From AM-1111 sp046302135 (lineage in GTDB: Bacteria; Bacteroidota; Bacteroidia; B-17B0; Aurantibacillaceae), in contig JBKCIQ010000111.1 of NCBI GenBank assembly GCA_046302135.1, forward strand, positions 1-12,745: a stretch of DNA of 12,745 nucleotides, written 5' to 3'. This document shows positions 1-7,463 of the stretch, in pieces. Both the position numbers and the translations under genes were made by a program. Position 1 is the stretch's first letter, and every line of letters starts with the position of its first letter. Under the pieces are notes generated by a model, which had not been told where the DNA came from, did not search any database, and worked only from the letters and a program-made list of their open reading frames with translations.

Positions 1-1320
1 GGACCAAGCTCAGACAGTATACTCTGGGAAACTACATCATCCGGAATTTTTGGAACACCAATATATATTGAAGGGAACTATCTGGTGACAATGAGGTTTC
101 AAAGTACCACCAATGCACCTGTAGAATGTTTCGATTTAAACACCGGGAATTTATTATGGAGTGTTGACGTTACAAATTCTACTGGAAGGTCACTTCCTGT
201 GGGTCTTCGCGACAATAGAGTTTTTGTGATGAGATATACTGAAAGTCTGAACGATTCACTTTATGCCCTAAATGTATCTGATGGTTCGCATATCTGGACA
301 TCAAATGTAAATGTTGCTACTTACATAACGGAATCAGGCGTTTTTGATTCGATTGGCAACTTTTATATTATGGGGAATTTGAAAACCTACAAAATAAACC
401 CTGCAAATGGTCAAATGATTTGGCAAACTTCAACGGTGCCTTTGGCTTCAGGTAGCGGAGAAATGTCAATCAATCAGTCTAATAATACCGGATATACATT
501 GGAGAACATGAACGGTATTTCTTATGTATGGGCCATTGATCTTGTTAACGGACAAAAGAAGTATTCTCATGTTGTATCACAATTACAGCCAGGAGGGAAT
601 TTACCACAATCAGCTTTGATGGTCGGAAGGAACGGTGTAATATATGTTCAACTGACTGAAGATAATGTAGCAGCACTTTCCGATAATGGCACTCAATTAA
701 ATTTATTGTGGCAAACTAAAATTTATGGTAATAGTTCATTCAGTACGATGTGTGTTGGATCAGACGGCTCGATTTATGCGCCATCCAATGGAAAAATCTT
801 TCGTTTAGATCCTGTTACAGGTGTTGTTAAGGATTCATCTGTTTCTATTACGCAAGGAGGATTTTATTCTCCAAGGATTTCAGCTACTAACAACAATATG
901 ATCTATGCAACAAATGGAGAAAATGGTGTGTATGCTTTTGACCTCTCCTTAAACTTGTTGTGGTCTGATGTTTTAAATTTTACAAATACTTCCGGTGTTT
1001 GCTTTGCGGCCAATGGACTTGCTGCTGTTTCAGGAAGCAACAAAATCAGAGTTTACACGCCAACAATTACCACGGGGACTTATGAAGTAAATGATGCTAT
1101 TGCGAGGGTTTATCCAAATCCGGCATCTTCTTATTTTATGCTGGATGTTGGCCCAGAATTCTTCGGAAGGAATTACCATTTAAAAGATATTGAAGGGGGC
1201 GAAATTAAAACAGGAATTGTATTCAAAAATACAATTATTCAATTGGACGAATTTTCTCAAGGTTTATATTTCCTGCGGATTGATGGAGTTAATCAAACAT
1301 TCAAAATAATTAAACATTAA
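1..1320 (+). CDS. Secreted PQQ-like beta-propeller protein with T9SS type A sorting domain (5' end missing)
   Basis: The reading frame is open from the first base of the window, so the gene begins upstream and the ATG at 85 is only an internal Met. Counting residues from base 1 (439 visible), blade motifs of the PQQ/Trp-docking kind recur near residues 41 (CFDLNTGNLLW), 87 (YALNVSDGSHIW), 130 (YKINPANGQMIW), 176 (WAIDLVNGQ), 223, 266 (FRLDPVTG) and 310 (YAFDLSLNLLW). The spacing is a steady 43-47 residues, as expected for a beta-propeller; an SILWET piece at the very start may be another blade. Residues from about 361 form a type A T9SS sorting domain: VYPNPASSYF, then QGLYFLRI and a basic KIIKH end. 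Inference: it is exported across the outer membrane and attached to or released from the surface. No catalytic residues are recognisable, so binding or scaffolding is as likely as enzymatic activity. Confidence 0.88.
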   Translation, partial: GPSSDSILWETTSSGIFGTPIYIEGNYLVTMRFQSTTNAPVECFDLNTGNLLWSVDVTNSTGRSLPVGLRDNRVFVMRYTESLNDSLYALNVSDGSHIWTSNVNVATYITESGVFDSIGNFYIMGNLKTYKINPANGQMIWQTSTVPLASGSGEMSINQSNNTGYTLENMNGISYVWAIDLVNGQKKYSHVVSQLQPGGNLPQSALMVGRNGVIYVQLTEDNVAALSDNGTQLNLLWQTKIYGNSSFSTMCVGSDGSIYAPSNGKIFRLDPVTGVVKDSSVSITQGGFYSPRISATNNNMIYATNGENGVYAFDLSLNLLWSDVLNFTNTSGVCFAANGLAAVSGSNKIRVYTPTITTGTYEVNDAIARVYPNPASSYFMLDVGPEFFGRNYHLKDIEGGEIKTGIVFKNTIIQLDEFSQGLYFLRIDGVNQTFKIIKH

Positions 1321-1333
1321 TCCATCGATTAAT
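1316..1333 (+). terminator. AT-rich inverted repeat across the stop codon, possible weak terminator
   Basis: A perfect 7-base inverted repeat (ATTAATC, loop CATC, GATTAAT) overlaps the TAA stop of the beta-propeller gene. The stem is AT-rich and no T-run follows, so it is at best a weak or factor-assisted 3' end. Chance is a real alternative in DNA this rich in A and T. Confidence 0.2.
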
Positions 1334-1499
1334 AACAAATCAAATAAATAGAAAATATTATATTGCGGTAAATCATTTAAATCAAATTGAAAAAAGTCAT
1401 TTAACAATATTCTATCAAATGAATTGTCCTTCGAAGAAACTTCAAATAAAGCATTAATAATTAATCTAAAAAAAAAATAAGTATAAGCATAACCTAAAA

Positions 1500-1514
1500 A
1501 TGCCGCCACGGCAT
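1500..1514. promoter_or_regulatory. GC-rich mini-hairpin in the leader of the next gene
   Basis: ATGCCG-CCA-CGGCAT is a perfect 6-base inverted repeat with a 3-base loop. It stands out as a GC-rich island in a very AT-rich 210-base gap. It ends 16 bases before the ATG at 1531, with an A-rich stretch between, so on a + transcript it would be a 5' UTR hairpin next to the ribosome landing site. Read on the minus strand it is followed by TTTTT and resembles a small intrinsic terminator, but no minus-strand gene is present to need one. Confidence 0.3.
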
Positions 1515-1530
1515 AAAACCGGAAAATAAA

Positions 1531-2358
1531 ATGAAAAAAATCTACTCAATGTTATTACCAGTGCTTTCCGTTATAACCCTAAGCAATGCACAAGTATGCG
1601 ACACAACTGGTAATGTAATAATTTATTCCAATTATGAAGGAGGAATTTTAAATATCAATGTTGATCAAAACATTCCAAATATAAAAATTGGGGTAGTAAC
1701 ATATGAAGCAGTACGCATACAAATTACTGGTCAATATTCCGCAAATGTAACTGAGCTGCGATATGCGGGATACAACGGAACAAATGATAATTGCAACCTT
1801 GGAGTAAATTCAGTAACGGTAAGCGGAGTACCTACAAACGCCTACAACATAGTAAGCTTTCCTTTGGCTGGTTATTCAAATGTTAATGGAGATCCGAATA
1901 TTGTTTGTAACTACAGTTGCAGCAGTACCACTAGTCAGGGGGGATGCAATACACCCGACCAGCTCGTATATTATTTTTTAAATGCCTTTGGCGGAACATT
2001 CCGTTATCATGATACTCAGTACAATTGCTGGAATAATTCCGCAGGCTACAATGTATCCGCAGGCGGAAATTGCTGTATAGTACCAACCACTTTAGGTTTG
2101 GAAAACGTTAGTACAAAGAAGGAAAAATATTTTTTTCCTAACCCATCTAAAGACGAGTTAAATATTCGCTTTTATACAAACGCAGATGTTCATGAAGTTG
2201 AATTATTTAACATGCTAGGAGAAAAAGTACTAGAAAGAAGTTTTTCGTCTGAAACAGAAAAAGCGAAAATAGACTGTAGCGAACTAACCAAGGGAATGTA
2301 TCTCTTGAAATTAAAAGAAGGTTCAGTTAGTTCAGTAGAAAAAATAATTATTGAATAG
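1531..2358 (+). CDS. Cysteine-rich secreted protein with T9SS type A sorting domain
   Basis: The 275-residue protein starts with a clean signal peptide (MKKIYSMLLPVLSVITLSNA), cut before Gln21. The mature body, about residues 21-190, holds eight cysteines (23, 88, 126, 130, 139, 166, 181, 182), including a CC pair, enough for four disulfides. It also has a Tyr/Asn/Gly-rich beta-type composition and the motif YEGGILNINVD. I believe this body belongs to a recurring uncharacterised Bacteroidota secreted family, but that is from memory. Residues about 198-275 are a type A sorting domain: YFFPNPSKDELNI, VELFNMLGEKV, KGMYLLKL and a terminal VEKIIIE. It should pass the inner membrane by Sec and the outer membrane by the T9SS. 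Function of the body is unknown. The A-rich sequence before the ATG is normal for this phylum, where Shine-Dalgarno sites are weak. Confidence 0.87.
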   Translation: MKKIYSMLLPVLSVITLSNAQVCDTTGNVIIYSNYEGGILNINVDQNIPNIKIGVVTYEAVRIQITGQYSANVTELRYAGYNGTNDNCNLGVNSVTVSGVPTNAYNIVSFPLAGYSNVNGDPNIVCNYSCSSTTSQGGCNTPDQLVYYFLNAFGGTFRYHDTQYNCWNNSAGYNVSAGGNCCIVPTTLGLENVSTKKEKYFFPNPSKDELNIRFYTNADVHEVELFNMLGEKVLERSFSSETEKAKIDCSELTKGMYLLKLKEGSVSSVEKIIIE

Positions 2359-2463
2359 TAAATAAAAATTTCTATCTCGATTATTGGTATGGAAAACAAT
2401 TTTCGAAAACCTAAAAATAATTTCATTTTTATTTATCACATAAAATTCAAAATGACATTTTAA

Positions 2464-4149
2464 ATGAAACAGTTTCTTGATCATTTTCGTTTAAGTTATT
2501 TTATTTTTAGGGCTAATAATTCTTTTTTATACATTAAAAAACTTGGAAGGGTTAATTTATTCCGTGTTGTAAATTTTTCAATTTTTTGTAGTCACTGCGT
2601 TGTATTTATTTTTCTATTCACTTACTCTTCCTTTGCACAAACAACGCCTCCACATTATAATCATATTCCGGCAAATTCTGGCACGAACAATATTTTCTTT
2701 CATACTTCACTCACACAAAAATTCCAATTTATTTACACTCAGAATGAAATAGCCGGAATGACTTCTCCCGTTACTGGACCAATTTTTATAGATACAATTT
2801 GGTTTAGGCATGGTGGTGGGTCTTCAACTTTATTTACAGTTCTTAGTAATTTTACAATAAGATTGGGACACACCACACTTACTGCCCCAACGCCACATTT
2901 CAATTCTAATTTTAATGTAGGTACTCCCCAAACTGTTATGTCTGTTGCTAATTATACCTATACACCTCTAGTTGGCGCATGGAATGTTACATCAGATAAT
3001 TGGACATACATAAAATTGCAGACTCCATTTTCTTACAATTTCATTGATAACCTCTGCGTGGAGTTATCTTTTTCTGCATCAAGCGGACTTATTATTGGAA
3101 ATTACGCCAATAACGGTGGAGTTCCTATTACTCAATACACTGGTAACTTTTCAGATACTGTGGCTACAAGCACTACGGCACGACCAGTTTTTGGGATTTC
3201 ACCGGGAGGTTGTGCTCTGCCTAATTTACAACTTGGTCCGGATTTATCATTTTGCAACCAGACTTCATATACGATTTCTGCTAATCAGCAAAATCCGGGA
3301 ACAACTTATAGTTGGTCAAATGGTTCCAATTCTAATTCATTAATTGTAAATACGACCGGATTGTATTGGGTAAGTGCAACGAATTCATGCGGTACGGTTA
3401 CGGATTCAATACAAGTTGAGTTTAACAGCAGTCCGCAGGTGAATGCTGGTAATGATATTGTTGTCTGTGCCGGACAAGCTATTCAACTAAATGGTAATGT
3501 AAGCGGAGGGAATTATTTGTGGACACCGTCACAGGCATTGTCTTCAAATTCCTTATTGAATCCGCAAGTTGTTGGAGTACCGCCACCCTTTTACGTACTT
3601 AGTTCCTCACAAAATGGTTGTACATCAACAGATACTGTCCTCATAACAGTATTTCCAACCCCAACCGTGTCTGCTGGTGCCGACATTAATGCAAGCGCGG
3701 GAGATACCATCACATTAACAGGCACTGGTAACGGGAATTTTTCATGGAGTCCCGCCCAAGGTTTTAGTTGCACCACGTGTCCCAATCCCGTTATGATAGC
3801 TTTAGAGACATCGTCCTACGTACTGACGGTAACCGATAGCAATGGTTGTTTTAAAACAGATACGGTTTTTTTATTGGTGGAAGGAACCTGCGAATTAAAA
3901 ATACCTAATGTTTTCACGCCGAATGACGACGGATTAAACGAAGAAATACGTTTTGATAACGCTTGCATAAAAAAAATGGAACTTATGATTTTTAATAGGT
4001 GGGGAGTAATGGTATATGAAAGTAATGTGATACCTGTAATTTGGCAACCTGAAAATTTGAATGACGGAGTATATTACTATTTGATTAAAGCAATTTATGT
4101 GAATGATAAGTCGGTTGAAAAATCCGGATATATACAGTTGATAAAGTGA
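2464..4149 (+). CDS. Ig/PKD-like surface protein with gliding-motility-type (TIGR04131) C-terminal domain
   Basis: The protein has 561 residues. Residues 1-37 form an unusually long basic leader, followed by a hydrophobic stretch (about 38-53) and a likely cut at SSFA58-Gln59. No ATG, GTG or TTG lies nearer the hydrophobic core in frame, so the ATG at 2464 is kept. Residues 59-248 are a beta-rich domain of a type often seen at the front of Bacteroidota surface proteins. Residues about 250-475 contain three Ig/PKD-like repeats beginning near Cys250, 323 and 400, with signatures such as VNAGNDIVVCAGQ and VSAGADINASAGD. Residues 476-561 match the gliding-motility-associated sorting domain: NVFTPNDDGLNE, FNRWGVMVYES, DGVYYYLIK and the ending SGYIQLIK. 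Inference: a T9SS-exported adhesin or surface-layer component. The domain name does not prove the organism glides. Confidence 0.88.
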   Translation: MKQFLDHFRLSYFIFRANNSFLYIKKLGRVNLFRVVNFSIFCSHCVVFIFLFTYSSFAQTTPPHYNHIPANSGTNNIFFHTSLTQKFQFIYTQNEIAGMTSPVTGPIFIDTIWFRHGGGSSTLFTVLSNFTIRLGHTTLTAPTPHFNSNFNVGTPQTVMSVANYTYTPLVGAWNVTSDNWTYIKLQTPFSYNFIDNLCVELSFSASSGLIIGNYANNGGVPITQYTGNFSDTVATSTTARPVFGISPGGCALPNLQLGPDLSFCNQTSYTISANQQNPGTTYSWSNGSNSNSLIVNTTGLYWVSATNSCGTVTDSIQVEFNSSPQVNAGNDIVVCAGQAIQLNGNVSGGNYLWTPSQALSSNSLLNPQVVGVPPPFYVLSSSQNGCTSTDTVLITVFPTPTVSAGADINASAGDTITLTGTGNGNFSWSPAQGFSCTTCPNPVMIALETSSYVLTVTDSNGCFKTDTVFLLVEGTCELKIPNVFTPNDDGLNEEIRFDNACIKKMELMIFNRWGVMVYESNVIPVIWQPENLNDGVYYYLIKAIYVNDKSVEKSGYIQLIK

Positions 4150-4238
4150 GTAGGGCACAACCTAATAGTTAATCAATACTGCTTCTAATTCAAATGGGAA
4201 ATATTTTGTATTAAATATCAGCATTAGGTAATCGCTTA

Positions 4239-4246
4239 TAGTTTTG
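4239..4246 (+). promoter_or_regulatory. Possible Bacteroidota -7 box for the dehydrogenase gene
   Basis: TAGTTTTG fits the TAnnTTTG -7 consensus of the Bacteroidota primary sigma factor and lies 58 bases before the ATG at 4305. No TTG or TTTG sits at the usual distance of about 19 bases upstream, so support is limited to the -7 element. Confidence 0.25.
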
Positions 4247-4304
4247 AGATTAGACAAGGGTTGTTGTTTATTTTGGATGGATGTTGAAAGTAAAAAAAGA
4301 CTGA

Positions 4305-5021
4305 ATGAAAAAAGCAATAATAATCGGAGCAACTTCTGGAATTGGTAAAGAACTTGCAAAGTTATTGGTAGAAAATAATTACAAAGTTGGTGTAACCGGG
4401 AGGCGATTTGAAATTCTTAAAGAATTAAAAAATGAAAATCCAAGTTCATACTTTCCCAAAATAATAGATGTAACAGATACAAAAATTTCAGTTGAAAAAT
4501 TGGAAGAGCTGACAACTGAACTTGGTGGACTTGACTTATTGATTATAAGTTCAGGTACGGGTGACCTAAATGTAAAACTTGATTTCGAAATTGAAAAAAG
4601 AGCTATTGAAACAAATGTAACAGGTTTTACTTGCGTTGCAGATTGGGCTTTCAATTACTTTGAAAAACAAAACTCGGGTCATCTTGTTGCAATTAGTTCT
4701 GTTGGCGGACTTCGCGGAAGCAGAGGCGGTCCGGCTTATAGTGCTTCTAAAGCTTATCAGATAAATTATTTAGAAGGATTACGTCAAAAAGCTTTTAAAA
4801 TGAATTCACAGATTTTTGTAACCGACATTAGACCTGGTTTTGTAGACACTGCAATGGCTAAAGGCGAAGGTTTATTTTGGGTTTCTTCAGCTGAAAAAGC
4901 ATCGAAACAAATTTTTAATGCCATAAAAAAGAAGAGGAAAATCGTTTATGTTACAAAACGTTGGAAACTAATTGCAATAATTTTAAAGTATATTCCAAGG
5001 CAGATTTATGATCTTATATAG
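4305..5021 (+). CDS. Short-chain dehydrogenase/reductase, NADP(H)-preferring by motif
   Basis: A 238-residue classical SDR, full length for the family. The Rossmann-fold cofactor motif is GATSGIG at residues 8-14. Arg33-Arg34 after the second beta strand suggest preference for NADP(H). The usual NNAG element is replaced by SSGTG near 82-86. The catalytic set is complete: Asn104 (NVTG), Ser132 (ISS), Tyr145 and Lys149 (YSASK). RPGFVDTAM (176-184) is the substrate-side loop. The last 30 residues are basic and hydrophobic (KRWKLIAIILKYIPRQIYDLI region), which may dock on a membrane; such tails occur in several SDR subgroups. The substrate cannot be read from sequence. The gene stands alone between T9SS cargo genes, with more than 150 bases on either side, so context gives no pathway. 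Confidence 0.9.
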   Translation: MKKAIIIGATSGIGKELAKLLVENNYKVGVTGRRFEILKELKNENPSSYFPKIIDVTDTKISVEKLEELTTELGGLDLLIISSGTGDLNVKLDFEIEKRAIETNVTGFTCVADWAFNYFEKQNSGHLVAISSVGGLRGSRGGPAYSASKAYQINYLEGLRQKAFKMNSQIFVTDIRPGFVDTAMAKGEGLFWVSSAEKASKQIFNAIKKKRKIVYVTKRWKLIAIILKYIPRQIYDLI

Positions 5022-5044
5022 TTCGGATTAAAACCAAATTGATT

Positions 5045-5167
5045 TTAGTATTTCAAAATTTTTAAAATAGCGTTAATTTCATCAATAGACGAATTCAAAA
5101 AAATATCGGTAGACTCCGCTTTAAGGGAAATTGTTTCTTTTTGAACTTTTTTCCTTTTTTCAAGAAT
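5045..5167 (-). pseudogene. Possible C-terminal gene remnant
   Basis: On the minus strand, 40 codons run open to a TAA at 5045-5047 and read like a natural helical C-terminus (for example KETISLKAESTDIFLN, then SSIDEINAILKILKY). There is no start codon; a stop lies directly upstream in frame. Two A-runs near 5150-5162 separate it from another open frame that extends to about 5229, as a decayed, frameshifted gene would. No family is recognised. It may be chance in AT-rich DNA. Confidence 0.15.
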
Positions 5168-5222
5168 TTAAAAAATTTATAGAATTTTACTAATAGGCCG
5201 TTTTGCTGTAATAATTTTAAAA

Positions 5223-5253
5223 TTGATTTTTAGGAATTGTTAAATTAAATTTG
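5223..5253 (+). promoter_or_regulatory. Likely Bacteroidota promoter for the gene at 5415
   Basis: TAAATTTG at 5246-5253 matches the -7 consensus TAnnTTTG exactly, and TTG at 5223-5225 lies 20 bases upstream, close to the usual -33 spacing. Transcription would start near 5260, giving a leader of about 155 bases. This is the best-formed promoter in the window. Confidence 0.45.
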
Positions 5254-5414
5254 TGTTCCTTTTGCAATTTTTTATTTTTCAATTGTAATTATATTTATTT
5301 CAGAACTATGCTTACAGATAAAATTTTGATACAATTTGAAATTTGTTTATTTTTAAGTTCGAATATTTAAAGGAAGTTACTACTAAAAATAATTGTAACC
5401 CACCAATTTTTCTT

Positions 5415-6170
5415 ATGAAAAGTAAAATAATTATACTCAGCATTTTTTTAAAGTCTTTAGGAGTAAATTCACAAACAATTTTATCTCAAGATTTTGAATC
5501 GCCCTTGGTTGGTTGGGCAACAGATGGCATCTTAACTAATACTCAAAACTCAATAAGTCCATTCGGTGGGGCATTAATGTTATCCTTAAATGCTAATGGA
5601 TATCTTGAGTCACCAAGTTTTAATTTACCTTCAGGATCAAAATATGTATCCTTTTGGCTTAATTCCAATATGACAGGAACCGACATTAATATTATGCTTT
5701 CACAAAATAATTCTCCAATTCTTAATTTGGGAAATTTTCAAAATGGTAGTTTATCGTGGTCTCAAAAAGTATTAAATATACCTGTTGGTTATACCGGTAG
5801 CAATTACTCTATTTTATTTGAAGTTCCGTTAAATGCACATTCCTTACATAGATACTACTTAGATGATATCAAAGTTGAAGTTGGTCAAGCGCCAACATCA
5901 ATTATAGAAAATACTCAATTATTAGATGGGATTTCAGTAATTCAGGAACGTGGTAATGAAAATAAAATTATAGTTAAAACAACTTCTAACATTTCAAGTT
6001 TAGATTTTAGTTTATTTGATATAAATTGTAAGCAAGTGTTTTCTATTAAAGATTATGAAATTAGTAATAGTGAACAAGTAATAGATATACCAAATCAAGG
6101 CAGTGGAATTTATATTTTGAATCTTGAAAAAGGTAATAGAAAATATACTAAAAAGGTAATTCTAAACTAG
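5415..6170 (+). CDS. Small secreted protein with divergent T9SS type A sorting domain
   Basis: The chosen start gives 251 residues and puts a signal peptide at the N-terminus: MKSKIIILSIFLKSLGVNS, cut before Gln20. The frame extends upstream to a TTG at 5343, but that would bury the signal behind 24 polar residues. Residues about 20-157 look like a jelly-roll lectin or carbohydrate-binding fold: DFESPLVGWATDG near the start, then alternating beta strands and a closing YYLDDIKVEV (147-156), typical of MAM/concanavalin-like sandwiches. Residues about 165-251 have the shape of a type A sorting domain (LDFSLFDINCKQVFS, GSGIYILNLEKG, KYTKKVILN), but the usual YPNP entry motif is missing and VIQERGNENKI takes its place. 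Inference: an exported, possibly glycan-binding protein. The gene is very AT-rich. Confidence 0.8.
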   Translation: MKSKIIILSIFLKSLGVNSQTILSQDFESPLVGWATDGILTNTQNSISPFGGALMLSLNANGYLESPSFNLPSGSKYVSFWLNSNMTGTDINIMLSQNNSPILNLGNFQNGSLSWSQKVLNIPVGYTGSNYSILFEVPLNAHSLHRYYLDDIKVEVGQAPTSIIENTQLLDGISVIQERGNENKIIVKTTSNISSLDFSLFDINCKQVFSIKDYEISNSEQVIDIPNQGSGIYILNLEKGNRKYTKKVILN

Positions 6171-6473
6171 AAAGGATTGCATTGGTAATTATTTATAAAA
6201 TGACTCAAGTAGTTCAAATCCTCCATAAAAGAGTTACAAAATGTATAGGTTGTATCCAAAATCCCTAAGATTTATCCTATTTACCCAATAAAATAGTCTA
6301 AGCTCTCATTTTGATTTGTTGCTTGCTTTCCTCAACGCTGTTAAAATTTGCTCAGTACATGAGCTTTTTAAAAAATTGTTAAAAGAAACTTAAAAGTAAG
6401 TCATAAATCTAAACTGCATTTTCATTCTTAATTTTGATATTTACATGTGATTAAAAAATGATATTGACTACCT
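6171..6473. other. Gene-free AT-rich gap before phoH
   Basis: This 303-base gap contains a -7-like box at 6429-6436. A 6-base inverted pair, AAGCTC at 6300-6305 and GAGCTT at 6361-6366, lies 55 bases apart. Between and beyond the arms, 33 sense codons run open on + (6292-6393) without a start codon. I see no convincing gene, RNA or terminator. Confidence 0.4.
6429..6436 (+). promoter_or_regulatory. Possible -7 box for the phoH-purC unit
   Basis: TAATTTTG matches TAnnTTTG and lies 37 bases before the GTG start of phoH. No TTG or TTTG is found at the expected -33 distance, so only the -7 element supports it. Confidence 0.3.
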
Positions 6474-7463
6474 GTGAGTGAGAAAATTTTAGCTGTTGAA
6501 GCAATTGAGCCTGTAGAATTGTATGGTGTGAATGATTACAAGTTAAACATCATAAAAAAGTACTTTCCTAAACTTAAAATCGTAGCGAGAGGTTATTCAA
6601 TTAAACTTATTGGTGAGGAGTCCGAAATTGAACGCTTTGAAAATAAATTCAATAATCTAATTGATCATTACCAGAGAAATGGAATATTAACGGAAAATTC
6701 CATTGAGAAAATTTTAGGCAGATCCATCCAGGAAATTAAAGATGAACTTTCAGACAGTTTGAATGATGTTCTGGTTTTTGGTAACGGAGGTCTTGTTATT
6801 AAGCCGAAAACGCCCAACCAGCGCAAAATGGTTGATTCTCTCGCTAAAAATGATATGCTTTTTGCAATTGGCCCCGCTGGAACAGGTAAAACTTATACCG
6901 CTGTTGCAATGGCTGTTCGTGCCTTAAAGAACAAAGAGGTTAAAAGAATTGTACTTACGCGACCTGCTGTTGAGGCAGGGGAGAACCTTGGGTTTCTACC
7001 CGGTGATCTAAAGGAAAAGTTGGACCCATATCTTCAACCCTTATACGATGCTTTGTACGATATGATTCCTGCTGATAAGCTTGCGCAATACATTGAGACA
7101 AAAGTTATTCAGATTGCGCCATTGGCATTTATGCGTGGCAGAACGCTGGATAATGCTTTTGTAATTTTAGATGAGGCACAGAATGCGACTGAAATGCAGA
7201 TGAAAATGTTCCTGACGAGGATGGGGGCTTCCGCAAAATTCATAATTACCGGTGATGTAACCCAAATAGATCTTCCTGCTCGTCAGCCCTCAGGTTTATT
7301 ACAGGCAATTAAAATCTTAAAAAATACTAACGGACTTTCGTTTGTTATGCTGGATGGTGAAGATGTAATCCGACATAAATTAGTTAAAAGTATTTTGATG
7401 AAATATGATGAATACCTTGGTAAAAATATTTCATCAGACAGGAAGGACAACAAAAATTCGTAA
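6474..7463 (+). CDS. phoH: PhoH-family ATPase (PhoH-like protein)
   Basis: The 329-residue protein starts at a GTG; the sequence MSEKILAVEAIEP fits PhoH N-termini and no better in-frame start lies upstream. Residues 1-110 form the KH-like N-terminal region of PhoH proteins. The ATPase core begins near 112 with TPNQRKMVDSL. Walker A is GPAGTGKT (133-140), with catalytic Lys139. LTRPAVEAGENLGFLPGDL (161-179) and Walker B VILDEAQN (230-237, Asp233-Glu234) are followed by sensor-like ITGDVTQIDLP (258-268). All of this is canonical. PhoH proteins are cytoplasmic P-loop ATPases linked to RNA metabolism and stress, with imprecise biochemical roles. The stop overlaps the purC start as TAATG, so the two are almost certainly one transcript. 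Confidence 0.95.
   Translation: MSEKILAVEAIEPVELYGVNDYKLNIIKKYFPKLKIVARGYSIKLIGEESEIERFENKFNNLIDHYQRNGILTENSIEKILGRSIQEIKDELSDSLNDVLVFGNGGLVIKPKTPNQRKMVDSLAKNDMLFAIGPAGTGKTYTAVAMAVRALKNKEVKRIVLTRPAVEAGENLGFLPGDLKEKLDPYLQPLYDALYDMIPADKLAQYIETKVIQIAPLAFMRGRTLDNAFVILDEAQNATEMQMKMFLTRMGASAKFIITGDVTQIDLPARQPSGLLQAIKILKNTNGLSFVMLDGEDVIRHKLVKSILMKYDEYLGKNISSDRKDNKNS

Larger units (their letters stand above)
5022..5414. other. Long AT-rich gap between the dehydrogenase and the small T9SS cargo gene
   Basis: This 393-base gap holds a plausible Bacteroidota promoter for the next gene (5223-5253) and a coding-like stretch on the minus strand (5045-5167). The frame of the next gene runs open upstream to a TTG at 5343, but the signal peptide begins at the ATG at 5415, so 5343-5414 is better read as leader. 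No clear GC-rich terminator follows the dehydrogenase stop. Confidence 0.5.

Noticed and set aside
4135..4180. Imperfect inverted repeat around the stop codon of the gliding-type surface protein
   Set aside because: The pairing needs a two-base bulge and a loop of over 20 bases, and no T-run follows.
1..6170. The T9SS cargo cluster as a dedicated secretion or defence island
   Set aside because: No T9SS machinery, toxin, nuclease or regulator is present; scattered cargo genes are ordinary in Bacteroidota.
6300..6366. AAGCTC/GAGCTT inverted pair that could be ends of a small mobile element
   Set aside because: Six-base arms are too short, with no target-site duplication and no transposase-like sequence between.
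6292..6393. 33 open sense codons on + before phoH that read as plausible helices
   Set aside because: No start codon, a stop immediately upstream and no recognised similarity; other frames nearby are open too, so chance is the simpler explanation.
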